A stretch of DNA of 64,000 bases from positions 186,001-250,000 of the forward strand of contig CAYRFQ010000001.1 of assembly GCA_964423615.1 (NCBI GenBank), in the 5' to 3' direction. Below are positions 23,749-32,765 of the stretch, piece by piece. This stretch comes from CAYRFQ01 sp964423615. Its GTDB lineage: Bacteria > Planctomycetota > Planctomycetia > Gemmatales > Gemmataceae. The notes under the pieces are model-generated. The model ran no database searches. It saw only the letters and a program-made list of their open reading frames with translations, and had not been told where the DNA came from. Position numbers and translations under genes: made by a program. The stretch's first letter is position 1, and every line of letters starts with the position of its first letter.

Positions 23749-24849
23749 ATGAAATGGAACTGTTTTGTTGCGCTGATCGCAACTTTCTTCTTGCCAACTA
23801 CGGTAGTGGCTGGCGACTCGAAAAGTACCGGGAAAACGTACAACGTCCCCTACCGACTCACTCAAACTTCCCACATCCTCGTGAGAGTGAAGATCAACGG
23901 GCAAGGTCCTTTGAACTTCATCGTGGACACCGGTGCTCCGATCGTCATTATATCGAGCGAGGGAGCCGAGGAAATCAATCTGAAATCAGGCGGCTTTGCA
24001 GGGATTTTGCTGGAGGAGAAAGGCAAGAGTATCCGGATCGCGCAGGTCGTTCCTGGTTCGCCCGCGGCCAAGGGTGGTTTGAAGGATGGTGACGTCATTC
24101 GACGAGTGAACAAGATCAAGATTTCGAGCGTCGATCAGCTCCAACGGGTGTTGACGCGGGCTGGTGCGCAGACCGAGGTGTCTTTCGTCGTTCGTCGAAA
24201 AAAGGAGACCAAAAAGGTGACGTTCCGACTCGGTAAACGGGGTTGGGCTTCGGCCAAGACGTTTGCGATCGAGGGTGGAATCGTACACAAGGACCTGCAA
24301 GTGCTCGTCCAGACTATTCCTCAAATTTCCGGCATGAACGCCATGAACTTTGCTGGCGTTCCTCTCCATGGGGTGATCGGTTTTCCCTTGTTGGCAAAGT
24401 ACAAAATGGAAATCGACTTTACCCAACCGAAGATGCGCTGGACCGATCTGAAATTCACTCCTCCTGCACCTCAGCCGATCACAGGCAAAAAACCTTCCGG
24501 AAGCGGAATGAGTAGCTTGGACGCAGCCAGCGCGATGATGCGGATGATGCGGTTATTCGTTGGTAAGTTCCCGACGACGGAGATCGTCGCGCGAGGATTC
24601 GTCGGGGTCGAGTTGAGAGACGAAGACGGCACGATCAAGATTACCAACGTTCTTCCGAGTAGCCCTGCAGCCAAAAAAGGGTTAAAGGCCGGTGACGTCA
24701 TCTTGACAATTAACGATAAGAGGTACAACACCATCGAGGGCGTGCTGAAACAACTGTCTCGCGTTCCCACCGGAAAAGGACTCACGTTTGAAATCCGTCG
24801 TGGGGATCAAAAGAAATCCATCACCCTGACGACGGCAAATGGTCTGTGA
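23749..24849 (+). CDS. Secreted retropepsin-like protein with one inserted and one C-terminal PDZ domain
   Basis: A 366-residue protein with a signal peptide (MKWNCFVALIATFFLPTTVVAG). Residues 38-70 begin an aspartyl protease fold with the catalytic motif FIVDTGAP (Asp60). At about 82-165 a PDZ domain interrupts that fold (AQVVPGSPAAKGGLKDGDVI). The protease fold resumes near 170-232 with LHGVIGFPLLAKYKMEIDF. A second PDZ domain fills 283-366 (NVLPSSPAAKKGLKAGDVI). Retropepsin-like enzymes act as dimers, so one Asp per chain is expected. It is paralogous to the next gene, 103 bp downstream. The ATG at 23749 is preferred over that at 23731, since GGAGTT precedes it. Confidence 0.85.
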   Translation: MKWNCFVALIATFFLPTTVVAGDSKSTGKTYNVPYRLTQTSHILVRVKINGQGPLNFIVDTGAPIVIISSEGAEEINLKSGGFAGILLEEKGKSIRIAQVVPGSPAAKGGLKDGDVIRRVNKIKISSVDQLQRVLTRAGAQTEVSFVVRRKKETKKVTFRLGKRGWASAKTFAIEGGIVHKDLQVLVQTIPQISGMNAMNFAGVPLHGVIGFPLLAKYKMEIDFTQPKMRWTDLKFTPPAPQPITGKKPSGSGMSSLDAASAMMRMMRLFVGKFPTTEIVARGFVGVELRDEDGTIKITNVLPSSPAAKKGLKAGDVILTINDKRYNTIEGVLKQLSRVPTGKGLTFEIRRGDQKKSITLTTANGL

Positions 24850-24952
24850 GTAACACGTTCTGTTCACCTTGTCCGTTGATACTGCTCGTGGGCCAGTGCT
24901 CACTCTCCAAACTAAGCTAAATAATGAACCTGCCGATTGGAAACACCTCACC

Positions 24953-25801
24953 ATGAGATATTTTGTCAGTGCGTTTGTGGTTGTGCTCGTATCATCGTTT
25001 GGGCTCGCCGAGACGACCAAGTCGCAAGGAACGAAAAAAACAACGTCCCCGGAAGCCGTACCTTTTCGATTGCTCAAGACCCAACACATGGTTGTTGACG
25101 TGATGATCAATGGTAAAGGTCCCTACTTGATGATCTTCGACACAGGGGCCCCGACGATGTTGTTGAATCCCAAAGCCGCCCGCGAAACCGGGGTCGTTCC
25201 GAAGAACTTTCGATTTTCGATTTTCAGTAACAGGCCATACAACATCAAAGGGCTCCAACTCGGTCAGGTCGAAGCCAAGAACCTTAGCGTCTTGGTGATC
25301 GACCACCCGACCGTGAAGGCTATTTCCGATTATCTCAACCGCCCGCTGTATGGGATCGTGGGAATGCCGTTTTTTGCGAAGTTTAAAATGACGCTGGATT
25401 ACCAAGCCAAGAAAATGACGTTCGTTCCCACGAATTACAATCCACCGGATTTGCTTAAGGATTTGCAAGAGCGCCTGACGAAACAGATGCTTTCGGGACG
25501 CAAGAAACAACTTTTAGAGTACCTCGCGCCCCGTGCCTTGTTGGGGATGCAGGTGAGCAAGGCCAAGACAGACAAGAAGGCCGGTGTGGACGTGTCGGAA
25601 GTGTTGCCGAAGAGCGCGGCGGCAACGGCTGGTTTGAAGAAGGGCGATCGGTTGTTGGTTCTCAGTGATTACTGGACTGATACGGTCAGCGATTGTTATC
25701 GGGCAGCGGCAACGGTTCGACCAGGGAAAGCCGCAGAAGCCACCATTCGTCGAAACGGAAAGACGATGAAGTTGACGCTCAAGGCCAGTGCTGGTTTATG
25801 A
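24953..25801 (+). CDS. Secreted retropepsin-like protein with one C-terminal PDZ domain
   Basis: A 282-residue protein with a signal peptide (MRYFVSAFVVVLVSSFGLAE). The catalytic motif is IFDTGAPTMLL with Asp63, in the same context as in the upstream gene (VDVMINGKGPYLMIFDTGAP against VRVKINGQGPLNFIVDTGAP). The protease part ends with LYGIVGMPFFAKFKMTLDY, again matching the neighbour. Only the C-terminal PDZ-like domain is present (SEVLPKSAAATAGLKKGDRLLVL); nothing is inserted in the protease fold. The two proteins probably arose by tandem duplication, followed by loss or gain of the internal PDZ. They may act on misfolded or surface proteins outside the cytoplasm; the substrate is unknown. 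Confidence 0.85.
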   Translation: MRYFVSAFVVVLVSSFGLAETTKSQGTKKTTSPEAVPFRLLKTQHMVVDVMINGKGPYLMIFDTGAPTMLLNPKAARETGVVPKNFRFSIFSNRPYNIKGLQLGQVEAKNLSVLVIDHPTVKAISDYLNRPLYGIVGMPFFAKFKMTLDYQAKKMTFVPTNYNPPDLLKDLQERLTKQMLSGRKKQLLEYLAPRALLGMQVSKAKTDKKAGVDVSEVLPKSAAATAGLKKGDRLLVLSDYWTDTVSDCYRAAATVRPGKAAEATIRRNGKTMKLTLKASAGL

Positions 25802-25922
25802 CCGACTCTGTGCTGTTTTGTGAACGTGAATGGTAGAGTAGGGTGTGGCATCATTACGCTTGTCTCACCCTACCAGAAAGTGGAACCGGAAGTTGATTGT
25901 TTGAGCCATTCCCCAGGTTGCG

Positions 25923-27227
25923 TCACACAACCACTCCCTGCAGCTCCCGAATTCGTTTATCGAGCTTCCGCAGAATCGTCTCGTCCTTGGGATATTGCGA
26001 CTCGAAAGCCGGTCGTAACGGAATTGGAACGTCATCCATTCGATAAACCGTCCCATCCGTATTGATCCCATAAGTTGCCGTCGTGAATGCCACCCGAGCG
26101 TGCCGCGTTGTGGCTGTTTCTTTGGGATCGAGGGCAACGTACGGAATATTTGCAAGGTGTTCGCGTGCTGGCTGGGAGAAGTTGCCCATCGGGTCGGAGG
26201 CGATGATCATGGCGGCGTCGGCCTCTTTCCGGGCTAAAGTGTCGGACGTTGTGAACTCGCCTGGGTTAAAGCGGGGATAACCACGCCCGAGGTTCACGCC
26301 GAAGGGATATCCCGTTTGCCAGCTGACCACATTGTCGGCGCCAGTGACGTTGCCGTGGCCTCGCATTGGCTTGGCATAGAATCGTGTGTGTTCGTTCAAG
26401 TCGCGGGCGAGACTCAGCGCGGCTTCGACGTTCATGTGTTTGCCGCGTGTCATCGATAAACCCATCCCGAAGAACAACACGCCAAACTTGCAACTTTTCA
26501 TCCGCTCGGCAAGGTCCACAAGTTGCTCGAGCGAAATGCCGGTTTCTTCCGCGATGGATTCGTCGAGTTTCTCGCCTCGTACGAGAGCCCGTAATGCCCA
26601 GAGAGCCTCGAAGTCCTTGCGAGGTTTGATTTGTAAAAATATGTCGGCAGCTGGAGCACTCTTGCTCTTTCGGACGTCAACGAGAACCATTGTCCGGTCT
26701 TTCCGGCCTTTGGGGACGAAAAGACCTTTGGGCATTAACGAATACCGCCCCCAATGGCGAGGGTGGGACTCGGCAGGGTTCGAACCCCAGAAGATGACGA
26801 AGTCTGCCCGATTCTTGACTTCCCCAAGCGAACAGGTGACTTCGCCGACTCCCTGAAAGGCCATCCCGCTGGGACCGTGACAAACCGATGTCGTTGTGTC
26901 GACACACCCTCCGATCCGGTCGGCAATGCCGACGGCCACCCGCTGTGCTTCGCACGTCGTGTCCGAGAGTCCGTAGACGATGGGATAACGCGCCTCGACA
27001 AGAATGCGTGCAGCTTCTTCGACGGCCTCGTCGAGTGATGCCGGTTGTCCCGCAACCATTGCGACAGGTCGGTTTTCGATATGGTGGTTCAGGAACCACG
27101 CCTTGCCAAGCACACAAGCGTTCTTGGCTTTTGTAATTTTGTTGTCCTCGACCGTTAGCTCCATGTCGTCACACACGCAGCCACAAAAAGTGCAGGTTGC
27201 GTTCGAAACGAGTTTGAGTTCCGTCAT
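25923..27227 (-). CDS. fwdB: Formylmethanofuran dehydrogenase subunit B
   Basis: A 434-residue member of the molybdopterin oxidoreductase superfamily that matches FwdB/FhcB. In the bacterial tetrahydromethanopterin C1 pathway the complex handles formyl groups on methanofuran. The N-terminal iron-sulfur ligand set is CTFCGCVCDD (residues 12-21) with Cys38 in ACVLGKAWF. SVCHGPSG has Cys116, corresponding to the metal-binding Cys118 of archaeal FwdB. FWGSNPAESHPRHWGRYS and KPMRGHGNVTGADNV are cofactor-binding segments. The ATG has GGAG ten bases before it. The FwdD partner lies three genes upstream on the same strand; subunits A and C are not in the window. Confidence 0.93.
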   Translation of the reverse strand: MTELKLVSNATCTFCGCVCDDMELTVEDNKITKAKNACVLGKAWFLNHHIENRPVAMVAGQPASLDEAVEEAARILVEARYPIVYGLSDTTCEAQRVAVGIADRIGGCVDTTTSVCHGPSGMAFQGVGEVTCSLGEVKNRADFVIFWGSNPAESHPRHWGRYSLMPKGLFVPKGRKDRTMVLVDVRKSKSAPAADIFLQIKPRKDFEALWALRALVRGEKLDESIAEETGISLEQLVDLAERMKSCKFGVLFFGMGLSMTRGKHMNVEAALSLARDLNEHTRFYAKPMRGHGNVTGADNVVSWQTGYPFGVNLGRGYPRFNPGEFTTSDTLARKEADAAMIIASDPMGNFSQPAREHLANIPYVALDPKETATTRHARVAFTTATYGINTDGTVYRMDDVPIPLRPAFESQYPKDETILRKLDKRIRELQGVVV

Positions 27228-27299
27228 AGTTAGATATCTCCAGTGGCTGAATTATCTTTAGGGTCGTTCATGGAGTGCGAGAACCTGTAAGAGCAGGTT

Positions 27300-28151
27300 C
27301 TACCCTTCCAGATGTTCCTTTATGCCGTTAAGGTAATTCGGCATGAGGTGAGCATCCACGGCCCTTTGTACGTTCGACCACAAATCGTCCATGAGTGTCA
27401 AGTTCATGACCTGTTCCGCAAGACCTTGGGCCAATAGTTGCATTTTCGAGACGGCAGATTCGGTCGCTTCGCCCAGTCGCATCTCTTTGAGGCAGTGTCC
27501 GTATTCGTTGGCGGTGAGACTGACGGTTGGTAGCAGCGGAACAAAATCTTGTGTGTCGACGAACCGAAAAATGCGATCCGGGAATTCTTGCCCGAAGGCC
27601 TCCGCTGTGGCTGTATTGCCGACCATCGGGGCGCCAAAGGTGTATACGGCGTGGACGTCGAGGTATTTTCGTTTGAATCGCCAGCTTGCCAGCAACGCGA
27701 TTGCGCCGCCGAGACTATGCCCGGTGACCCACAAATACCGATCGTTTTCCCGGACGGCCGGCTTCGTCGCTTCCAACAATGGGTCCCAAATTTCGGCGAG
27801 AGCCTCCATGAATCCTCGATGGAACCGACAACCTACTCCGGCAGCCACGAAATCCGTTCCGAGGTCTCCTTCCGGAAGGATGAGGTAGTTTTTCGCGTTC
27901 GTCAACAACCAATCCTTGAAGCCATCGAGGGTAGTCGGTGATTCGCTACCACGGAAGGCGACGACAACATTTTCGTCGTTCTTGCCGACGTAGGCTTGGG
28001 TGTTGTCAACAGTTATGAGTTGGGCGTCGAGGCCAAGCTGTGACTCGTATTCGGTCTTACCTTCCTCGGCGGGCAAGTAGGCAAGGCTGGCTGCCGTCCC
28101 GAGGAACGTTGCGTTTCCAATGTCGTCGAGTGCGTTTGGATTGAGTTGCAT
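27300..28151 (-). CDS. Lipase, class 3 family
   Basis: A 283-residue alpha/beta hydrolase of the class 3 lipase family. The nucleophile elbow is VTGHSLGGAIALL with Ser146; the catalytic Asp is probably in DTQDFVPLLP (near 199-202) and His219 in NEYGHCL. The oxyanion strand NVVVAFRGSE is also present. There is no signal peptide, so it is probably cytoplasmic, which is unusual for a lipase but common for this bacterial group. It sits between fwdB (72 bp away) and the leucine-rich-repeat membrane protein, all on the minus strand, so it is likely co-transcribed. Whether it takes part in C1 metabolism is unknown. Confidence 0.9.
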   Translation of the reverse strand: MQLNPNALDDIGNATFLGTAASLAYLPAEEGKTEYESQLGLDAQLITVDNTQAYVGKNDENVVVAFRGSESPTTLDGFKDWLLTNAKNYLILPEGDLGTDFVAAGVGCRFHRGFMEALAEIWDPLLEATKPAVRENDRYLWVTGHSLGGAIALLASWRFKRKYLDVHAVYTFGAPMVGNTATAEAFGQEFPDRIFRFVDTQDFVPLLPTVSLTANEYGHCLKEMRLGEATESAVSKMQLLAQGLAEQVMNLTLMDDLWSNVQRAVDAHLMPNYLNGIKEHLEG

Positions 28152-28225
28152 GGTTCTAACTTTCTTCGGATGTCGGCTTTCAAGACTTCATGAGAGAACG
28201 AGAACGTCGTTTGTATTCGTCGCCT

Positions 28226-28924
28226 TCAAGATCGTTTCTTTGGGGTGCCGCCCTTGGGCAGGCCAGAGAACTCTCGATCAGGTTGTAAGTCCCTCCACTC
28301 CAGGGCCGTCTTCCTGAGGACTTGCGTGTTTTGTAGATGCAACTTCTTTAGCGATTTGACAGGCAACAAGTACTTGCGGAACCCCTCGTCGGTGATTTGA
28401 GTACTCTCGAGTCTCAATTCTTCCAAGGCCGGAAGTTCGGCGAGGACTTTGAGACCTTTGTCTGTAATTTGGGTACGGTTCAGATCGATGACGCGGAGCT
28501 TGGACATGTCTTTGAGGTACTTCAGTGTGTCGTCGGTCACGTCTTTGTTCGCCATCTGTAGGACGGCAGTTTCGGGATACTCCTTGAGGGCTTCGTAATC
28601 GTCCTTGTCCCAACCGGTGAGAGTGACTCGGAGTTCGTCGGTTCCGTCTGGTCCCTTTTCCATGGCAATATGTTTATCGAGGTTTATCTGCTCTGGGATG
28701 AGCATAGGGGCGAAAAAACTACCGACCCCGAGCAGAATCACACCAATGGGGAGCAAAGCCCAGCGTGTACGGAAGACATAAATCACAGCCCCGAGTGGAA
28801 AGAGCAATAACACAATCAGCCCCCACCACCATGTCGTTCGGAAGGCCATGATAATGACCCACAAAGCCCCGATGGCTGCGAGGCCTATTCCGGCTAATTG
28901 GAGGTATAGTGAGTACTCGCCCAT
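28226..28924 (-). CDS. Membrane protein with leucine-rich repeats
   Basis: A 232-residue protein. Three hydrophobic helices lie in the first 75 residues (about 8-28, 31-50 and 55-74). After a linker come several leucine-rich-repeat units of about 24 residues: DDTLKYLKDMSKLRVIDLNRTQITDKGLKVLAELPALEELRLESTQITDEG is the core (two and a half repeats). This repeat style is common in planctomycete proteins and usually serves protein binding. The ATG has GGAG seven bases before it. It lies between fwdD and the lipase on the same strand. No function is established. Confidence 0.8.
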   Translation of the reverse strand: MGEYSLYLQLAGIGLAAIGALWVIIMAFRTTWWWGLIVLLLFPLGAVIYVFRTRWALLPIGVILLGVGSFFAPMLIPEQINLDKHIAMEKGPDGTDELRVTLTGWDKDDYEALKEYPETAVLQMANKDVTDDTLKYLKDMSKLRVIDLNRTQITDKGLKVLAELPALEELRLESTQITDEGFRKYLLPVKSLKKLHLQNTQVLRKTALEWRDLQPDREFSGLPKGGTPKKRS

Positions 28925-29118
28925 GTGGTTCTCCGGTGACGAACAGCTTTCGCGGCCAATTTCATTGATGTGATTGTATCAGGTTGCGGACCCACAAGAC
29001 TTCTTTATTGAGGACTATGGGAGTAGTGAAGCCAAGTAGCAGGGTTATTCGTAACGGGAAATCCATGACTTTCGAATTTGTACTCAGGATTGACCGTAAA
29101 TTGCGTCATGAGGGCACG

Positions 29119-29502
29119 TTAGTGTGAAAATTCGGAGGTATTCGTTTCGTCGCTTTCGACTTTCTCCAATTCGACATCGATGCCTTTACTGTTTGGCATT
29201 CCCGTACCATGAGTGTCGCCACTCATCAACCGACTCGAAGCATCGCCATACGGCAGGAACAAAATGCCCGATGGGAGTTCATCTTTTTTCCCTGGCTTGC
29301 ACGCAAGGACGACCTCGCCTTGATCACTCCGGAGTCGGACCTTGTCGCCAGAGGACAATCCGTGTTTGGCCATGTCGTCGGTGTTCATCAAGACGGTGGT
29401 CGTTTCGTCGATGTACTCGTTAGTAAATTTTCCCTCGTTGAGCGAGGTGCCTTGGCGAGCCGTTCGGCCAGGGATCAAAATGTAGATCGTGGAGTCTGAC
29501 AT
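29119..29502 (-). CDS. fwdD: Formylmethanofuran dehydrogenase subunit D (molybdopterin dinucleotide-binding)
   Basis: A 127-residue protein that is the small C-terminal domain of the molybdopterin oxidoreductases: YILIPGRTARQGTSLNEGKF, then TTVLMNTDDMAKHGLSSGDKVRLRS and PSGILFLPYGDASSRLMSGDTHGTGMPNSKGIDV. In archaea this domain is the separate FwdD subunit and completes the guanine dinucleotide site of FwdB. The ATG at 29502 is taken because the first strand begins right after it; an upstream TTG would add 16 residues. It lies 89 bp after the histone-deacetylase-like gene and is separated from fwdB by two unrelated genes. Confidence 0.9.
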   Translation of the reverse strand: MSDSTIYILIPGRTARQGTSLNEGKFTNEYIDETTTVLMNTDDMAKHGLSSGDKVRLRSDQGEVVLACKPGKKDELPSGILFLPYGDASSRLMSGDTHGTGMPNSKGIDVELEKVESDETNTSEFSH

Positions 29503-29591
29503 TGGTTGTTGTGCTTCGAGCAGTAAACGTTTAGGTTTGGTGCATGCCAAAGAGTGAGGGAAAAGACGACCGTTTCGAAAACAAACTCGGT

Positions 29592-30548
29592 TCAGGTGCT
29601 CGAACCTTCATTCACCATCTCTTCCAAATGGACTTCAACGCATTCGGCAAGTGCTTGCAAGTTGTATCCACCTTCGAGGCAGCTCACCAGGCGTCCTTGG
29701 GCGTGAGTTCGTGCAATCTCCAACACTTCGCGCGTCATTTCCCGAAAATCTTGCGTTTCTAGCTCAAGCCCTCCGATCGGGTCTTTGAAGTGAGCATCAA
29801 ACCCTGCGCTCAATAATATTAGCTCCGGTTTCGCAATTTCCGCGGCTTTTTCCAGGGCTTGTTGGAAGCAATTGCGCAGTTCGACGCGTCTGGTTCCGTA
29901 TGGTACCGGAACATTGATCGTGTGGCCGCGTCCTGCTCCCGTGCCCGTCTCGTCGAAGTTACCAGTGCCGGGATAGAAGCCGAAGCCATATTGGTGCTGG
30001 CTGAAAAATGTTATCTCGGGGTCATCGTAGAATATGTCTTGGGTGCCGTTCCCATGGTGAACGTCCCAGTCGACGATTAGGATGTGTTTAAGTCCGTGTT
30101 GTTGACGAGCATACTCGGCAGCCAAGGCGACGTTGTTGACCAAACAAAAGCCCATACTGCGGTCTCGAGTGGCGTGGTGTCCAGGCGGACGAACGAGACA
30201 AAGGGCGTTCTTGTCCACTCCCTCAAGGACCTGACGAACGGCCGACAAACAGACCCCGGTTGTTGCCAGCATCACCGTGAGCGAATCGGGAGAGACGACG
30301 GTATCGGGGTCGAGTCGTCCACCTCCGGCTTCTACGGCTTGTTTCACTCTAGCGACGACGTCGGCCTCATGAACCTTCGAAAAGATCGATTCGTCGATTG
30401 CAAGCGGTTGGTATTCGCCTTTTAGACAACGGGCGGGTAAGCCGGACTGGGCCAAACGATCATGGATCGAACGCAGACGATCCGGACATTCGGGATGTTG
30501 CCCCGTTTCGTGTTTGAGAAACAGGTCATCTTGAAAGAGCAACGTCAT
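29592..30548 (-). CDS. Histone-deacetylase-like amidohydrolase (AcuC/acetylpolyamine type)
   Basis: A 318-residue zinc amidohydrolase. Family motifs include HPECPDRLRSIHDRL, the catalytic RPPGHHATRDRSMGFCLVNNVALAA, the zinc-binding DWDVHHGNGTQDIFYDD and LLSAGFDAHFKDPIGGL with the second Asp ligand, and CLEGGYN at the C-terminus. All catalytic residues look intact. Bacterial members deacetylate polyamines, acetoin-pathway proteins or other acetyl-lysine substrates; which applies here is unknown. The ATG at 30548 is chosen over one at 30563 because GAGGA stands at the right distance. It is the gene just upstream of fwdD on the minus strand. Confidence 0.92.
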   Translation of the reverse strand: MTLLFQDDLFLKHETGQHPECPDRLRSIHDRLAQSGLPARCLKGEYQPLAIDESIFSKVHEADVVARVKQAVEAGGGRLDPDTVVSPDSLTVMLATTGVCLSAVRQVLEGVDKNALCLVRPPGHHATRDRSMGFCLVNNVALAAEYARQQHGLKHILIVDWDVHHGNGTQDIFYDDPEITFFSQHQYGFGFYPGTGNFDETGTGAGRGHTINVPVPYGTRRVELRNCFQQALEKAAEIAKPELILLSAGFDAHFKDPIGGLELETQDFREMTREVLEIARTHAQGRLVSCLEGGYNLQALAECVEVHLEEMVNEGSST

Positions 30549-30934
30549 TACCAAATTCCTCATTTCTAACGACTAATAGTGCTATTGTCGCCGATACGAG
30601 GAAAACGGGCAATGGGTGAAGTTAGAGGTGGAGCCTATCAGCAGGCGATGGCAATTTTGTGCCATAGGAAAAGGAAATCGCCAGTAGGTATGAACAGATG
30701 GGATCGAAGCGTTGGCAAGAACCGTACAGCCCGTTTGTTGGAGGAATCGACCGGGCTGCTTCGGCCTTGGGAGGATTCCGACGTTTTTTCTACGCCTCGG
30801 AAGTTGTGATGGTTAGAACCATGGGGCAGAACTCGATGAAATGAATAAGGCCGGATGCGTTTGCGACTTCCGGCCACCTCAATCTGTGATGCAAGCGGGC
30901 TTGATCAAAACGTAAACCGCTTCAATCGAGAAGA
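30549..30934. other. 386 bp gap between the deacetylase-like gene and rpoN
   Basis: No convincing gene. A plus-strand frame starting with ATG at 30612 would give about 65 residues, with GAGGA upstream, but has no domain-like sequence. A hairpin (GGCCGGA at 30849-30855 and TCCGGCC at 30869-30875) followed on the minus strand by TTATTCATTT might terminate rpoN transcription. Confidence 0.3.
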
Positions 30935-32437
30935 CTACGACCAAACTTTCCGTTGGCGTGAAGATGGAATGTTCAGAGCATCGCGGTACTTCGTGACGGT
31001 CCGTCGGGCCACCGGATAACCGGCTGCTTCTAACTGTTTGACCAGAGCGTCGTCCGAGAGCGGGGCCGTTTTATCTTCGTTCTCGACGAGTTCGACGAGT
31101 TTCTTTTTGATGGCCTCGTAGGCGACTTCTTCACCGTTAGCTTCCTTGCCACCACCAAAGAAGCGACGGAGCGAGAAAATGCCGCGTGGGGTTTGCACCC
31201 ACTTCTTGTCCACGGCTCGACTCACTGTCGTGACGTGGACCTCGACCAAGTCTGCGATCTGCTGCATCTTGAGCGGACGAATGTGATCGATTCCGTGTTC
31301 TAAAAAGGCTTTCTGGTGCTCGATGATCGCTTTCGTCACCTGTAGAAGTGTGCTACGGCGTTGTTCAATGGCTTCGATGAGCCATTTGGCGGATTGAATC
31401 TTTTCTTTGACGAAATTTTTCGCTTTTTCGTCGGATACCTTCGACCGGATCAATTCGCGGTAGCGTTTGCTGATGTACAAACTTGGGGTCCAGTCATCGA
31501 CGAGACGGACTTCGTAGTCGCCATCCTCGGTGCGATCGACGATGACGTCGGGAACAACGTATTGGGTGCTCTCGTCTGAAAATTGCGATCCAGGTCGAGG
31601 GTTAAGGTGTCGCAAGACTTCGACAGCTTCTTGGATCGTCTCCATCGGGAAGTTCGTTTTCTTTTGAACGTTCGGAAGTCGATTGAAACGAACGTCTTCG
31701 AGGTGGTGCTGTATGATCACACGAACGACGTCAGCGTGCGGGGTTTCGTGGGTCACTTGGAGGAGCAGACACTCGCGGAGGTCACGAGCGCCAACGCCAG
31801 CGGGTTCGAGCATCTGAACCAGGTGGAGGGCCTCTTCCACATCTTCAATTTCCACCAAGCGTTCGTAAGACACCGTGATATTCTCGAGGGTGGTTTCCAG
31901 ATATCCTTTCGCGTCGAGATGGGCGAGGATGTAGCGAGCCAGGGAGAGTTGTTCTTCGTCTGCGTCGAGGAACCCGAGTTGGTCTTCCAAGTGTTCGGCA
32001 AGCGAAGGAGACCGGGCGACCATATTGGTTTCGGCCAGATGTTTCTTGTCGGCCTCTTCCTGGATTCGGTTACTGGAGACGCGATGTTCCTCGTTGAAGT
32101 GATCCGACCAATCGTCGTTGATCGACGTGAGTCGGTCGAAATCTTCAGCCCCATCGCTGTTCACGTCGATGACCAACTCGCTGTTGGGATCTGTTGGATC
32201 TTGAGGCTCGCTCGCTTCGAAAGTGTCGGTTGTATCAGCCGCATCCGCGTCTGGAGTGTCTTTCGCCCCTTCCTGAACTTCCAGGAAGGGATTTTCGAGC
32301 AACTCGTCGGAAATCTTTTGTTGAAGATCCATGATGGGGAGCTGGAGAATCTCCATCGAGTGGATCATTCGCGGGGCCAAGACCATAGATTGAGACATCT
32401 TGGTCGTCATGCCCATTTGAAAGCTCATGCCTGCCAT
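30935..32437 (-). CDS. rpoN: RNA polymerase sigma-54 factor
   Basis: A 500-residue sigma-54. Region I is present near the start (MSQSMVLAPRMIHSMEILQLPIMDLQQ with the glutamine-rich activator-contact pattern), followed by an acidic region II around residues 55-115. Region III contains the core-binding and DNA-binding parts, including the HTH segment VHVTTVSRAVDKKWVQTPRGIFSLRRFF. The RpoN box near the C-terminus reads ARRTVTKYRDAL and leads to IPSSRQRK. Sigma-54 directs transcription that needs AAA+ activators. The ATG at 32437 has GGAG nine bases upstream. It is transcribed with the minus-strand block but is flanked by gaps of over 300 bp, so it probably has its own promoter. Confidence 0.96.
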   Translation of the reverse strand: MAGMSFQMGMTTKMSQSMVLAPRMIHSMEILQLPIMDLQQKISDELLENPFLEVQEGAKDTPDADAADTTDTFEASEPQDPTDPNSELVIDVNSDGAEDFDRLTSINDDWSDHFNEEHRVSSNRIQEEADKKHLAETNMVARSPSLAEHLEDQLGFLDADEEQLSLARYILAHLDAKGYLETTLENITVSYERLVEIEDVEEALHLVQMLEPAGVGARDLRECLLLQVTHETPHADVVRVIIQHHLEDVRFNRLPNVQKKTNFPMETIQEAVEVLRHLNPRPGSQFSDESTQYVVPDVIVDRTEDGDYEVRLVDDWTPSLYISKRYRELIRSKVSDEKAKNFVKEKIQSAKWLIEAIEQRRSTLLQVTKAIIEHQKAFLEHGIDHIRPLKMQQIADLVEVHVTTVSRAVDKKWVQTPRGIFSLRRFFGGGKEANGEEVAYEAIKKKLVELVENEDKTAPLSDDALVKQLEAAGYPVARRTVTKYRDALNIPSSRQRKVWS

Positions 32438-32765
32438 GCTCGTTATCTCCAAGCTCGAATGTTGAGGCACGATTCTATCGACGGTCGAAGGGGGAGCCAA
32501 CTTTTCCGTCGCAGCAGAACCTGAAGAGAATATTGCGAACTTACAGGATAGAGCCAATCAGTTCTATCCACCGCAATTTGTGCTCGGCGGAGTAGAGGGA
32601 ATATCATTTGGCGCACCTCATCTGAGCAAGAACGCTCTGGTCTTGGTAATGTCAGTCTTCACTAGCAAATCTGGGAAAGGGATGGCGTGGAACGATTTCG
32701 TGGTTGGAGACTTTGACAAAGTTTGTGAGGTTTGCCAACCTCCTCAGAATCGTTCAACATACCCA
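32438..32765. other. 328 bp upstream region of rpoN
   Basis: Lies between the rpoN start and the end of the ybaB gene. No coding frame with convincing sequence on either strand. It probably carries the rpoN promoter; I could not pick out reliable -35/-10 elements. Confidence 0.3.

Noticed and set aside
30612..30809. Plus-strand frame of about 65 codons between the deacetylase-like gene and rpoN
   Set aside because: A weak ribosome binding site exists, but the sequence has no domain-like pattern and no sign of conservation can be judged.
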